A stretch of DNA of 64,000 nucleotides from Synanceia verrucosa (taxonomy: Eukaryota > Chordata > Actinopteri > Perciformes > Synanceiidae): positions 15,037,335-15,101,334 of the forward strand of contig CM056562.1 in the NCBI GenBank assembly GCA_029721515.1, read 5' to 3'. The notes under the pieces were generated by a model. That model had not been told where the DNA came from. It did not search any database and was given only the letters and a program-made list of their open reading frames with translations. Within the stretch, counting starts at the first letter, position 1. Each line of letters starts with the position of its first letter. Of this stretch, positions 1 to 13,320 are shown in pieces. The position numbers and the translations under genes were made by a program.

Positions 1-160
1 TACACCCCGGTGAACCAAACCTTACTGGAGTGATGCTAATTGCTGTAGTCAGAAACATTGGTTATAGGACAGCTGGACAGTGTTTATATTGGTATTTCTT
101 ACCAATCTTACGTAGCCTCCCTCATTCACACTTACAGTGTATGTGTGTGCAGTTTTATAT

Positions 161-195
161 TGTACATTGTGTGTACATTGTACACACAATGTACA
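161..195. repeat. Perfect 16-bp inverted repeat with 3-nt loop
   Basis: tgtacattgtgtgtac at 161-176 is the exact reverse complement of 180-195, with loop att. It can form a hairpin or cruciform. Function unknown. Confidence 0.9.
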
Positions 196-1173
196 TTGGC
201 ATGGGCGCAATGAAATGATAATGTACAGGATGAAGAGGGGGGAGTGCTGGACAGCTGCTATACATCAGCCGAGCAGAGGTGCTGGCTCAGCTGAACGGAC
301 CGTCGGATGGCACTGCTGCAGGTAGCGGGCTATGGTTGATGATGTCATTAGGGCTTTCACGGTCTTCCAAGGTTTCTGTCTGGCAACGAGTCAGGAAGAG
401 GGTGTGGAGAAGCAGCTACATCAGTATAATACAGTCTGTTACTGTTACCAGCTAGACGCAACACACACTGTGTGCAAATACACTGGCTCATGTGCTTGAT
501 TTTGATATATGAACATATATGATATATGTTTGTGATTGTGTAATTGTATCAACAATATGAATGTTCAATGTGTTTTCACTGGCTGCTCTGTTAAACTGGA
601 TTAGGATTGGCCCTTGTATTGCACATGGATGACAAATGATAGTAAAACAGTATCTCAGTAAGGTGCTGAATCAGTGCTTCTTGGCATAGATTCATAGCTT
701 TGGACTTTGGACAAATGAGGAATTGGTGAGCATGGTGTTGAAGAAAGAGCGACACTCTGTATTTAAGAGCTCGTTAGTTTTTTAGTCTTTCTGTGACCAT
801 TAAAGCAAAAGTGTAAGGAAGAGACTGTTTGTATTTGCTAATGTAAGCCTGCTACCTAACTGAGCAAAGATCACTTCATAAACCAACTACATTTATAGCA
901 AATGGCCCATCCATGATCAGCGTTTCCACTGTGCTGGATGCCCCCGCTGCAAGGAGGAATGTCCTTTGCGTTGTATTTGAAGGTCAGTTAGTTTGTGATC
1001 TGTAGGCTGCATAGGGTGTGTATCATGTTCGTAATTTCCATGCTCCTCAGACCATTCAACCTTATGGAAGAATCTCCATTTCTTCTCCTCTTGTTTCTCC
1101 AAATCGTCCCTTTAATTTGTCGTCTGCGTCTGACTGCTGGACAGAGTGCAGCCTCAACATATTTCTAGCCTAC

Positions 1174-1493
1174 TTAACTCTTTGAGTGCCATTGATGTAA
1201 TGCAACGTCATTCAAAATCCAACGCTTGAGTGATACGATTCTGTACAAAAAGTGGCGATTTTGGTGAAAGTGGTCTCTGCTCTCCTCCATATGAAACAAG
1301 AATGGAACAACGTAAAAACAATCTTTTTTTTTCATGATGAAATTATGTGACTCTTCTTTCATTTGAGCTTTTCTGTGTTTTCAGAGACAGTACAAAATAT
1401 TCTGTGGGTCTAGAAATATGACTGAAAAATGGGCAAAACCGCTGGCACAAGGCACTGTCGATTCTAAAAAACAGCTGGCACTCAAAGAGTTAA
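1174..1493. mobile_element. piggyBac-like MITE, about 320 bp
   Basis: Bounded by TTAA at 1174-1177 and 1490-1493, with perfect 14-bp terminal inverted repeats CTCTTTGAGTGCCA / TGGCACTCAAAGAG just inside. TTAA target duplication and a C-Y-CTTTG-like end fit the piggyBac superfamily. No transposase; a non-autonomous copy. Confidence 0.75.
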
Positions 1494-2711
1494 TCAGCAA
1501 CGTTGACGGCGGCAACTTGAAACGAGAGCAACTGAAAGCAGAGTGATACGACGGCGTGGAAATAGGGATGAAAATTGTCTTTAAGTTCCGCATTAAGATC
1601 TAAGGCTCTGTGTCTTTCATTTGTATGGATGTCTTGTAAGAGTCTGTCGACAGTCTGCAATGTGACTACAGTATATTTGGATGTACTGTATATAGCCACT
1701 CACATTTACTCAGACTGTTTGCATGGCAGGACATCAGACGATACTTGAGGTATTTTTCAAGAGCTGTGTGACTATAAGGAATCAATTAATAGGAGCATGT
1801 AGCCTTTTATTACAGTATGATGTAATGTGACCCAGACTGTTCTCCTGCATTTGTTTCACAGAGTTCAGGTTGTCTTTTTGACTAACGCTCTATACTGTGT
1901 GCTGCTTTACATCTCTATACAGCACATGGAAAGCCAGCCAGCCCTCCAGTTTCATTACTTTTGCTGGAGTAAAAAATCTATTTGCAGAAATGTTTTAATA
2001 GCTAATCCATCATTGTAAATATGCCTACAGAAATATTTTTGTAACCTAATTGATACACCAGCAGCGATACACAAGCTGATTTCAAAAGTGTGAATGTACT
2101 GTTAACCTGACAAACTCCGTGTCCACAAGAGAGTGAGACTCCACATCCTTTTTATAGTTGATAATGATCACAAGCTCCTTCCTGCACTCAGTCACACTAG
2201 AATCTCACTCAAAATGTGTTAAACCCTAATGTTCAATGTTTTTTTTTTAATTTCTATATAACCCAAGAACATTTCTAGTGTGTGCTGTGAGTTTGAGAGA
2301 TTTATGACTGTCTGGGAGTAAAGAAAGTATGCTTAATTTATAATATGTGACCTTTCCATGTAAATGGATGCATTTCTTTTTTTAGTCACTGTCCCACTGA
2401 TATTATGTAATTTTAGGTTTGCCTCTAAACCCATGGCATCGGTGGCAGTGTTTAGTTTGGACTAACTAGAGGAGAAACAGTGCAGCAGCCACTGTGGCAG
2501 GGCAGACAAAGACAATGGTTTACATCTCATTGTATTTTAAACACTGATTGTCATGCAATCTTTGGGAAGTGCCGTGCAACCTCTGGAACTTTGTTTTTTC
2601 CCCTTTGGAACAACATCAATTCACCATTTATATGTGTAATTTACTTGAGGGCTTGTAAGCAGAACAGATAACTGCTTTTGATGTGGATTTCTGCGAACCA
2701 ACAAGGACGTC

Positions 2712-2736
2712 ATGACAGCAGAGTCCCTGCTGTCAT
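2712..2736. repeat. Perfect 10-bp hairpin
   Basis: atgacagcag, loop agtcc, then ctgctgtcat. Short; may be chance. Confidence 0.6.
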
Positions 2737-3142
2737 TATTGTCATTCATTATGAATAAGAAATGACTTTTTCTTACTAATGACTTTCCTGTTGTTCCCCA
2801 TCGATTGTTTCTGCTGCTGGTGTTTGCATTGCAAAATCTGCCTGAACTTTTTACTGAAGTGTATTCATGAATTAAAGCTCATTAAGTAACACATTCATGT
2901 CAGAGATGGTCCCCTGTTACAAAAAAACATTTCCAGCTTCAAATCTCTACTGCGCCTGAGAATACAGAACAATTCTTTCATTTAAGTAATAAATTCATCC
3001 TGTTGTTGCTTGTGTGCAAATTAGTTTTGGAGACATAATGTGATGTAGGAGGTTTGAATTACTTTTTCAAGCAATAAATGAGTTTGTAAATATAATTCAG
3101 TTGAATGAATGTGGAATGAGCTCTCGGGTTATGAGGCTGACA

Positions 3143-3704
3143 TAGAGCTGTGCCATATTATGTTATAGGCTATATCGTAGTGCGGTATAAACATGTCTAC
3201 CGTATGATATAAGCCTCTTTTGTTTATATTGTAACTTAAACATGTAGCTATTTAGTTAGCTCTGTTGCTACACTAACTTTAAAGGGTAGTTCAGATGTTC
3301 ATTTTATAAAGCAGAGACATGATTGTATGAAGGCTACTGTAACTGCAGCAATGCTACTGCTTTGTGGTAGCATGTTTACGTCACTGGCAGGGGCGTGTTT
3401 GTAGCAGTTGTAGCTTGGGAGTAGACAGAGGTAAAGCAGCATGGACAATGTCGTATTGCACGTGAATGATTTATTAGCGCTCAGAACACATCTTTATTAC
3501 CAGCCAAGCTACATACTAAAAGTACAGCACAAACATAGCTGGATTTCCGGTCACTCTCAAAGTAACTTATTACGCTGCAGAGGAGATGGAGGAGAGCGCA
3601 ATGGAAAGCAAAAACACATCAGAAAAAAATACTATATTGTTTATATATATATCGTAAACTTGCCTATAGCGGGATATAGAATTTTGTCCATATCGCACAG
3701 CTAT
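3143..3704. mobile_element. hAT-like non-autonomous element, about 560 bp
   Basis: Left end TAGAGCTGTGCcATAT pairs with right end ATATcGCACAGCTAT. The heptamer aggctga flanks both ends (3134-3140 and 3705-3711), consistent with a near-8-bp target duplication typical of hAT elements. Sub-terminal cgatatataa-like repeats recur at both ends. Confidence 0.55.
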
Positions 3705-6391
3705 AGGCTGAAATGACACTACCTGCTGCTCCATGTGACACTTTTAGGGGGTCAAATTTGGGGATGCCTATGTAACCGCCATCTGTTTTAGCCTCTTGGC
3801 TTGATGATTCTCTGAGCTGAGCATCTTGGGTCACTGTTTGACCAACTACCTTGTATACTTGTGTACTGATTTTGTTTTGTCAGGATGTAGGCTACAGCAT
3901 CATGGGTCTGATTATCCCTGTTACACAGAGATGAGGGGTGTGGAGGTTGCTGAGGCACTTTGTCAAACCAACCTGCCATCTTCATTTGTTCCCTTGGATA
4001 TGGCTGCTGTGATGGAAAAGTGGGAGAATGAGGGTCTAAATCAAGACATGTCTTGATGTGTCCAAGGCTGCGTGATAAATAACCCACTCTCCATTTGTAC
4101 ACCAGGTCTCATCACTCCCGGCATCAATGTCTGAGCTACAAAAATATCTTGCAAAAACACATATTTTCCACCCTGTAGCAGCATGCAGAATGTTCTGGTT
4201 TTATTTGCAGATCTGCAGTTTTAATCAAGAATGTTGATATTAGTTGCAGCCCTAAATGGAAGAGAAGAACTTTCTGTAGTTTTGTGTGGTGCTCATTTCA
4301 CTGAAAAACACAGAAACACTGCCCCACATGCTCTGGATAATCCACAGACCTTGGTGCGAATGTTGTTTATTGAGCTTTTCAAAAAGTACTTCCAGGGTAT
4401 GTTTTCCTTTTTATTAGATAGTGAAGAGAGAAGGGGAATAGCATGCAACAATTTCCTCAACCACACGGCCAGCTTTTAAACCCCTGAGGGCATGAGGACA
4501 TCCTGAAACTGTTTTATAATGAAGAAATAGTTCCTATAAAAAGTGAGTGGGTGTAAGTGAGAAAATGTCTTGTGTGTTTATGTAATATGGATGAACTGAC
4601 CTTATATGATTAAGACTGATTCTCTTCCACCAGTTTCAAAATTGCGTTTTCCTAAATTTAGTGTCTATAGTTGCGGGAGAATTTGTCCTTACTCCTCAGC
4701 TAAGTGCATGGAAACATTTTTCAAGTGTAATCTTTCCTTCAGTCATGCATAACACTTGATATCTCACATGAAAGCAGGTATGAGGAAATGTGGAAACCCT
4801 TTGGTGTAAGCAGTGTGACTGGTCTCGAAAAATGTCCCTCTGTCAAAAACTAAAACCGATTGCTGTGATAAGTCTTTGCCTGTGAGCCCGCACGGCCCTA
4901 ACTTGGCACGCATCGCAATTGTCAGTTTCATACCGTCATGGTTGTCATTTTCACGGCCAGCTCCCACAGCAAATGTTCTTGCGCCCATCTGTGCACCCAT
5001 GGTCATAAAATGAGCTGTGTCAGGTGCATTGCTGGCACACTGGTGTCTTTAGGAAGCAGGAAGCGATTGTGCCATCGACCAACACAACCCTGGTCTAAAG
5101 TCTGGCTCAGTATTTTCCAATATTGTTTGTATTTATGCAAAGAAAACACAAAAATCAGCTGCATTTGAAGCTGATGCAAGCCCATGCATAAAGCATTGGT
5201 TCCACCAGAGCGATGCAGTTCAGTTTTTGTCAATACATGTTTATCCTGTTTAGTCTAATGCTTATTATCACATAATAAGTCTTGCCCTACATGCCACAGG
5301 CACCAGTTAAATATCTTATCAGTGCATTTTTCCGTATGCAGTCAAATGAAGTTATTAATGGGAGAGAGTCCACTGGCTATGGACTATACTGTATATCTGC
5401 TCACACACTTTCATTTGGCACACAAATGCATCCTTTTCCTCAGGGTCATGCCCTTTCAGACTGGACACTACTGATTGTTCAGATTGGGCCCACAGTCTTT
5501 GTTGCTTGCATCATCCTGTTTTTAAGGACTTAAGTGCTTGGAGGTTAAAAATGTCTTCTTTGTCCTCATTGCAGCACTAAATATTCTGTATGCACTTTAT
5601 GTCTTGTAGAAACATAACACTAAATCCTCTCCATCACTGAGTGTCACGGTGTGTTAGTGCCTTGTCTACTTCATTTATTGCCGATTTGAATGTTGTATTT
5701 GTCAAGAAATTGTATTGAAAACAGCAAAATGTTCACATGCTGTAAAAGCTATCATTTTCCTGTCTCTTTCTATTTCATGTTCATCAGCATCAGTGATGAG
5801 AGTGATGCATAATGGCCTCTGTGCTATATTTGCCTCCAAGTCATCGTTGCATAAGAATGAACTTATTACATTTCAAAGCAAGGTCGAAGTGACATCCGGT
5901 AAAACAAAGAGCTGTTCATTCTAGAGCTGCAATGATTAGCCACTCTGTTGTCAACTGTTTGGATAATACATTTTTTAAAACAAACCTGCCAAACTATGGT
6001 GATTTTCCTTGTCTTAGATTATAATAAATTTAGTGTATTTTGGGTTTTGTTTGGATAAAACACCAGAGATGTGTTGTTGGGGATCCTGAAAATATTCTGC
6101 AGTGCATCTGCTCACTAACAGTAACTCAATTTGGATATCTGCTTTGGCTGAATCCCAAATGTAAATATGAATCTCTACCTGTGGGTAGAGAAGTTTGCAT
6201 CTGTGCTGTTTGATCAACATAAATATCCCCTACTTACAGGCTAGATGGGATTAGATGTGCAGAGAAGAAAATCTTTTTTAAAGTGAGCTCTGTGTGAAGT
6301 CAGATATTCCTGTATGCAGTGAAGTTAGCATCTCTGGCTTCCTCTATGCTATGTTCTGCTTCCCCTTTGCAGTATCCACTGTAAGACACCA

Positions 6392-6394
<3 letters not shown>

Positions 6395-6430
<36 letters not shown>
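6395..6430. repeat. (TG)n microsatellite
   Basis: 36 bp pure TG run. An inverted partner (CA)n lies 190 bp downstream. Confidence 0.98.
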
Positions 6431-6434
<4 letters not shown>

Positions 6435-6617
6435 GGAGCGTATCTATTTTGCAAGTGTTTAACAGTTTCACTTCCTGTCTCTGTGTTCTGACTCTCTGCT
6501 GTGTTTGCAATTTTATCATCTGCTTTGGCTCATTTTCATTCTGTTCCTCCAGCAAAACCAGTAAATCACCTTTCTTGCATGCTGTGTTTACTCACTTTCC
6601 TTCTCTTAGCTCTCTAT

Positions 6618-6619
<2 letters not shown>

Positions 6620-6652
<33 letters not shown>
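6620..6652. repeat. (CA)n microsatellite
   Basis: 33 bp pure CA run, inverted with respect to the upstream TG run. Confidence 0.98.
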
Positions 6653-6656
<4 letters not shown>

Positions 6657-6807
6657 CCTGTCAAAACTGTTATCAAGTTCTCTTTTATTCAGCCATGCAT
6701 TGATGTGATGTTATTTTTCTTCTTTTTTTCTTTTAGTATTTCAACTTTATTTTTTCTGTCTTGTCACGGCATCTTGTGAGGTTATCAGTTCAAAATACAC
6801 TTTCCTT

Positions 6808-7089
6808 ATGTGTGCATGCATGTTCTCCCCTTGTCTGCGTGGGTTCTCTTTGGGTACTCTGGTTTCCTCCCACCATCCAAAAACATGCATGGGGATTAGG
6901 TTAATTGGCTAATTTAAATTGAGCATAGGTGTGAATGTGAGTGTGAGTGGTTGTCTGTCTCTTTGTCCTGTGGTGAACTGGAGACTTGTCCAGGGTGTAC
7001 CCTGCCTTTCACTCTAACACAGCTGGGTTAGGATCCAGCCCCCCCCACGACTCTATGAGGATAAGCAGTAGAAAATGGATGGATGGATT
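6808..7089 (+). mobile_element. 3' tail of a teleost non-LTR retrotransposon
   Basis: Reads like the 3' end of an abundant fish LINE: 'catgttctccccttgtctgc', 'ggtttcctcccaccatcc', 'ggttaattggctaattta', 'gtccagggtgtaccctgcct', 'ccagccccccccacgactc' and 'gataagcagtagaaaatgg', ending in TGGATGGATGG. Rex3/RTE or Maui/L2-type elements have such tails; I cannot decide between them. 5'-truncated as usual, with no coding part. Confidence 0.75.
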
Positions 7090-7099
7090 TTATTCTTTT

Positions 7100-7280
7100 T
7101 GAATCATGCTACTGACAAATAACCCAAAATTATGAAAAAACTAAAACAAATGATTTAGAAAAAAAAAAATAACTACAACTGGCAAACCTGTTCTTAAAAA
7201 CTAACTGAAGTTGAGGAAAAAGTCAAATAAAACTAAACTATAATGAAAAATCCAAAACTATTATAAACTTGGTCTGGGCT
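7100..7280. repeat. Degenerate interspersed repeat
   Basis: On the minus strand it reads like the common teleost 'ccaaggttataatagttttg' repeat with ACTAAAACTAAA-like segments. Directly follows the LINE tail. Edges and family uncertain. Confidence 0.4.
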
Positions 7281-9079
7281 CCCTATTTATCTGAAATGGT
7301 TAGGGATTGAGTTCACTAACATTTTATTAAATCTGAATCCCCTCAAAGCCCTTATTAAATCACTTTAGCGTCACCTTTCAACATTTAAAAAAATATATAT
7401 ATCCTAACTGATTTGAGATCTGCAGTCAGGTTTTGGATGAGAAGAGGAACACTGCAGTTTTGTATTCACAACAATAAACAGTAAAGACATTTTCAGTTTG
7501 GCCTCTGGGTAAGGTGCTTAGAGAATTACTGCTAATTAACTACAGACTGCATCTGATATAAACTGTCATTGCTGGATTGAAAATGATGCAAGGCCTGCTC
7601 CCCAAGTGTTTCATTTTTTTACTACAAAGATTGTGGAGAGATTAGAGATTTATTCATTTTATGCCAACCTAAAACCAAGTTCAGTCACACAATTTTATTT
7701 CCTTCCATTTTAACTTTCTGTGGCCACATCAATGTTACAATAGTGGGAATTTACATTCCTGCATTGCATCATAGCCCCAAAATTAGATGATATGTGTACT
7801 GTTGTCTAAAAACCTCAGTCTGATATTTAGAGATGCTAGTAGGTAGATCTTGTTACCTGTAGACTATAACATTTTTTTTCATTGTTGATTAATTTGCTGA
7901 TCAATCAGTTCTTTTGTCTATCTTGGTCTAAATGTCTAAGGTGACATCTTTCAATGCATTAAACCCAAAGATATTAAAATAAAAATTAAACCAAAGATAT
8001 TTTATTTAACAGAGAAAACAAGGTAATCATCATTATCTCAGAGGCTGAAAATAAAAAATGACTACAATGATAAGCTGATTATTGAAATAGTTGCTAATTT
8101 CACACAGAAGCACCACCTGACCTGTGTGACGCTATGCATCCTGACACAGAACGAACAGAGCCGCTCTTCTCAGAGCCTATTGGGAAATCAATTTCTTCGT
8201 GTGTCAAACATCTGTTTTGTGATCAGAGTCTCTTTCCATCACTACATCATCAATGTAGTGAATAACAGGGATGACTGAAAGAATTTTGACTCGGTGTTTA
8301 AGTGACCTATGAACGTTCACTTCTGTGTATCCAGGGCAGCGTCACCGTGTGATTTCTGGCAGCGGTACTGAAAATGAAACGTTTACTGTAAATGGGCTGT
8401 TCCTCCTTCCTTTTTTGAGACACACAGGAGAGAAATTTTCACAGGGTGCTATGTGTTCGACTGTCATGCTGTACGCCTCTTTGTCTCGTTTTGCTCTGAC
8501 CCACGTCCTTCACACCTCCCAAGTCTGTTTATCCCAGATGTGTGTTCAGAGCTCATTTCACCAGCCACACAATTAATCACATCCAAACTGGGACTTATTA
8601 GCATATAATCAAATGACAGCTAACAGAGGCATTATGAATGCAGTGAACTTAAATATCAGATGCTTTGGATTAATCCTGCGTATAGGGTAAATAGGCATTC
8701 AGGAGGCAGAGAGAAGAAGTCACAGTAATATTCAGACTGCACTGGTGCTGATAAATGATGCAGCTACATTTGAAATGACAATGAGCTGAAAAATAACATT
8801 ATGATAATTTATTCCCACTGTGCTATGAAAAAGTGTTGAAGTAATCACCAGTCTTCTAGCTCAGTGCAGCACAGACGTGTGTGTATGTATCTGTGTGCAC
8901 ATTATTTACGAAATTACACAATGTCAGTGACAGTTAAATTATCTACCAGTTTAAGTCTGACAGATAAATTTGTTTAACAATTTATCCAAACTCATGAAGA
9001 ACTGTAACAGCAAATTTGATGTTTCAGTTTGTATGAGGAAGTGATCCTCAGCAGGCCTTATCAGAGGAGTCCCTCAGGG

Positions 9080-9135
9080 GTGTGTGTGTGTGTGTGTGTG
9101 TGTGAGTGTGTGAGTGAGTGAGTGAGTGAGTGAGT
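9080..9135. repeat. (TG)n then (TGAG)n compound microsatellite
   Basis: TG run that grades into a gtga/gtgag tetramer run. Confidence 0.95.
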
Positions 9136-11824
9136 TCTGGCAGAGCATGAAGTCCAACCACTGCTGCCAGCGCAGCTTTAAGATCTGTGCCGTTATGAAA
9201 TCAATGCCCCCTGGATCGTGCCTTTCGGCAGGGGCACCTGTCCAACCTGCAGGCGTATTAGTGGGCTTTTTGTTTCACTGGTAAAAAGGATTCAGTGAGA
9301 AAGTGACACATCCCCAGAGGGAACAGCAATCAAACCAAGAAATTAGATTTGCAAGCATTGTACTTTACCTGCCAAATGAGCACTGAATATATTTCTGTGG
9401 AAGAGTTGTTTCAACGAGGAACAATGGCCGTGGCTTTGATAGTCAAATCTGACTTTTTCACAGTTATTTCATTATTCTCTCTAAAACTATAATCCCTGTG
9501 CATAAAATCACAGGTTAAAGGCCGTTAGACACCAGAGATGTGATGAATACATGACACGAAAATATGAAAAGCTTGGCCACCAATAATATATGCGATGGGC
9601 TTTTATTGTGAAAGGTAAGAATGGAAGCTGTGCATCTGATCTACGCTGCCTTTGTCAAGGTTGAAAGGAGTAATAAAGTTTTGGACTATGGAACCTCTGT
9701 GTTATTGCTTCATGGATGTGGGCACAGCTCAATTTGTTGATTCTCACTCAAATATGTACGTAACAGTCACACTCAAAAACAGCCGCAAATATATTGTTGT
9801 ACGAAAGGCCCTACTGTATGAGGCAAACTTTTTTCCTTTTGTAATGAGGCTCATTTCGAATTTGTAGTATAGTTGTAATATCCCTTTAACCCAAGAGTTT
9901 TAAGACCCTGGCCCGGTCTGCTTTGTGCTGTAGGTCTCTTTCATACCCAACAAATCCTCTGGGAAGACAGCCCTTTAAAAGTCGACCACAGCTGTAGTGC
10001 TGTAATGTTAAGATTGATTGATACACAGCAGAGTTTTCTGCCTGGTTGCACATCAGAACTGGAGAACGGCCTCTCAGCCATATCTGTGGTCTGATCTGAC
10101 AGCAGGGACACGAGAGGCTTCTTGGCAAACTGAATAACAGCAGAGCTCAGCTGAGCAGAACGTGGAGGAGACAGGATTGTGATTTACCTGGTGCAGGTAT
10201 AGGAGCCAAGCAGGAAGAAAATCCTGTTATTTTAGATGAAATGGATTTCAGTGATGCAATAGAAGCTGCTATAATATTTTGATGGACTTATGGACCTCCT
10301 GTGGTCAGATGTGAATGATGTTCGTGTCTTAATGATAGCTCACTAGGGCTGATCAGGCCTTTACTCAAATATCACATTAGTTTAACATTTTCAGCAACTG
10401 TATTGCAACTGGACCGCAGTTGTTTAGATGTTAGGTCAGGTGTGTTCAGGTTCATAAGATTCATTCATAGGGTTAAAGATAATTTATTATCATTCTGCAA
10501 CACAAGGTTACATTGTGAAGTGCAGCCTATTTGATTTATGCTGCAGAGCAAAAAACAAAAACACCCGGGTCATTGGCGTTTGTTCCAGCCGGTCCCACTG
10601 GGTGGTTGGAAAATGCCACTGTGTGATAATTGTCTCATGGTCTGCTGCACTTTATCAACTCCCTTTTCAAACATTGACGAGTGTCTCTCTGTGTGACATG
10701 TGGAATGACTGCAAAATTAAATTAATACTGTTAAATAAATAACATGATATGGTAATAGCAGTATTTATGGTGCTCACTTTAAAACCTCCCCAACTCTTAG
10801 TTTAACAGTCCCTTATTACCAGTCAGGGGTGCCTCTGTTTATCTGAAGCTGTTGCACTCAACAGCTCAAATTGACCCCTGGAGCTGCTGCCATGGCAACA
10901 GATCAGCATCAAATTGGAACCACAGGAGGTTGGTGATTGGCTGGAGTACTGATGGCTCTGAAGCCAGTAATATTGGTGCAGTGAACTCTTTGATGGGCAG
11001 CCGGCCCAGGACACACACACACTCATACACACACCTGGTAATCTCACCTCCAAGGGACCATCTGACAGCTTTATTGACAGATTTAGTACAGCTGAATGAA
11101 ATATACAACGAAAAGGATGATGTATATACAGTATGTATGATACACAGTCTATCCAGCATGTCCGTCTCTCCCCATTAGTGTATCTCCTCAGTTCAACAAA
11201 CACATTTGGCATGAAACACAATGCCAATTAAGAGTGGAGTAGAAGGTTTTACTGCTGTTGTTCTTCTTTGGATGTACATTAACGACCTCTCTGGTGGAGC
11301 AGCGGTCTGTGCTGTGGCCACAGTGATGGCTGTTGTTTCATAAGACTGCCGAAGAAACATTTGAGCAAACCACAAATCGGAAAATGTAGCGCACAAATGC
11401 ATGACACCGCCTTGACTTATTTTGTTCATCCCTCTTATTTGCTTTACAACATAACTCAAGAGGACGCCAGCTATGCAGTAAATCCAAAACGTGTACGACT
11501 GAAAGCTTTAATGATGCGATGATGTCCTCAGGCAGGTACCTCTTGCTCATTTACTGTAACACACACTGCCCTTCAAAGTGGTCTGTATTCGACAGCCATA
11601 GCTCAGCAATCACCTGTGATGTCACATAATTATGATACTGAAAGAATTAAAGTACTTGATTGGCTTTTGCACCCAAACCACTTCACTTTTAACATAGTCA
11701 AGACAGAAAACTTTGGAAGGAAGGAATGAAGGTGTGCAGACAAAATACAGTTGATGTTAACAGGCAACTCTAAGGTTTTATCTGATTCACATACTAACAG
11801 ACGAGAACAACAAAAACTGAACGA

Positions 11825-11940
11825 AGTCAAGTCAAATTAATTTTATACTATATATCTCTATATGGAAAATCAATAATTCATTTCAAGGCACAGGAGAAGA
11901 GGGGGGGCATAGACATACACGACATACATTGCTATGTTAA
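11825..11940. repeat. Possible retroelement fragment
   Basis: Starts 'gtcaagtcaaattaatttta' and has 'aataattcatttcaaggcac', resembling a common fish repeat with 'caagtcaattttatttatat' and 'tctcaaggcgctttac'. Degenerate. Confidence 0.3.
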
Positions 11941-13189
11941 TTGATTTATCCATGCAATTGCTCCAGAAAGAATAAGTCAATAAGAAGAATACAACATATG
12001 GCTACTGTTGCATTAATCGGAGCACTATCAGAGTGCTAAATATTTTTTGGACTTTGGATTCTCTGTCAAAATCAGCAGGGGGAGGTAGAAAACACCTGTT
12101 CCCAGATGTTCCTCTCTCCATCACTTGGTACAGCCATGAAAAGCAGGCAGAAGCAAACTAAGTGATGTCTTTCAGTACTCCGGACAGCTCCATAAATTGC
12201 ATCGCAGGAGGTAGTGGAGTGGGTGAAGTGACCATTACTGTTAATCTTGCTTAAATCACAAGTTTTTAGAGAACTCACAGGTACAATCATATCCAGTTCC
12301 ACAAGTTGATCCTCCACGATCTCTCCCCCAAAGCTTCAGAGCCTATTCACTTCCTCTGCTGAGATGACAAACAGGGACAGTTTGTCTCCCGCCACAAACT
12401 TATTAGTTTTGGTGCTTCAGGTGATCGTCTTTGCATCATGTGACGAAGCTCTTGATCACTTCTCTGTTCTCCTCTGCATTCCCAAACTTCAATTTGCATT
12501 TAATTCCTTTTATTTTGTCCCTTCAAAGTCTGCAGTACACATATTATGTGAGTCTGGACGTAAACTACTACTTGACTGGTTGGTGGAGGTCTACAACAAC
12601 AAGGCAGTGAATCTGCTTATTAGTGGTTTCCATTTGGCAACGCATGCAGCTGCAGTAGCTTCATAACAGGCTTTTAAAAATGCAAAATGGAGGTTAAGGT
12701 TTGGGTTTAATATCATTAGTAAGAAATGAGTCATTTTCACACCAGCATCTGAAGAACTCCTGTAGAACCATCCTGACCTCGAGTAAAGGGCCCGCTGCCT
12801 CCTGCATTAACTCGTTAAATCGTGCTCTGCATTGTCAAGTATACTTGTTTTTCCCTCCTGTGTTAGAATGCTGTGTTTCTCCTTTTTGTGTTTCACAACA
12901 AACAAACATGATGTAAGTTTTTTCAGGTGTGTGAGTCAGCAGATCAAGACAGATGAACGCTGCCTCTGGTGGTATTGACTTAACAGTGTCATACTGTATT
13001 AGTTACTTTGTAAAGATTGATGCAAGGATGGGTGACAAATAAAAGAATAAAAAGAATACAAGCCTTCAGAGCCTCCATGTTCATAAGATATTACTGGAGG
13101 TCAAACACCTCAACAACAAGTAGCTGTTTTCCAGTCATGCTGTGTGACATCAAGTCAGTCTTTTGTGTTCATTGGCAAACACTCTCAAG

Positions 13190-13320
13190 CAGTGATGTTG
13201 GTAACGCGTTACTTACTAATGCATTAATATGGCCATTTTTTTCAGTAATGAGTAATCTAACAGTAAATCGGATTAAAGTTATTTATCCAAATTACCATGC
13301 TGTCACTAGGGACGGGTGGG
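13190..13320 (+). mobile_element. hAT-like transposon end
   Basis: CAGTGATGTTGGTAACGCGT then tacttactaatgcatta. This CAGTG..TTGG..TAACGCGTTAC start is a widespread hAT-type terminus in fish. The other end was not found. Confidence 0.5.

Noticed and set aside
6349..6779. ORFs with long Val-Cys or His-Thr runs
   Set aside because: Translations of TG/CA microsatellites.
10823..11227. 134-codon minus-strand ORF
   Set aside because: No recognisable family, overlaps several competing frames and a CA-rich stretch; composition looks random.
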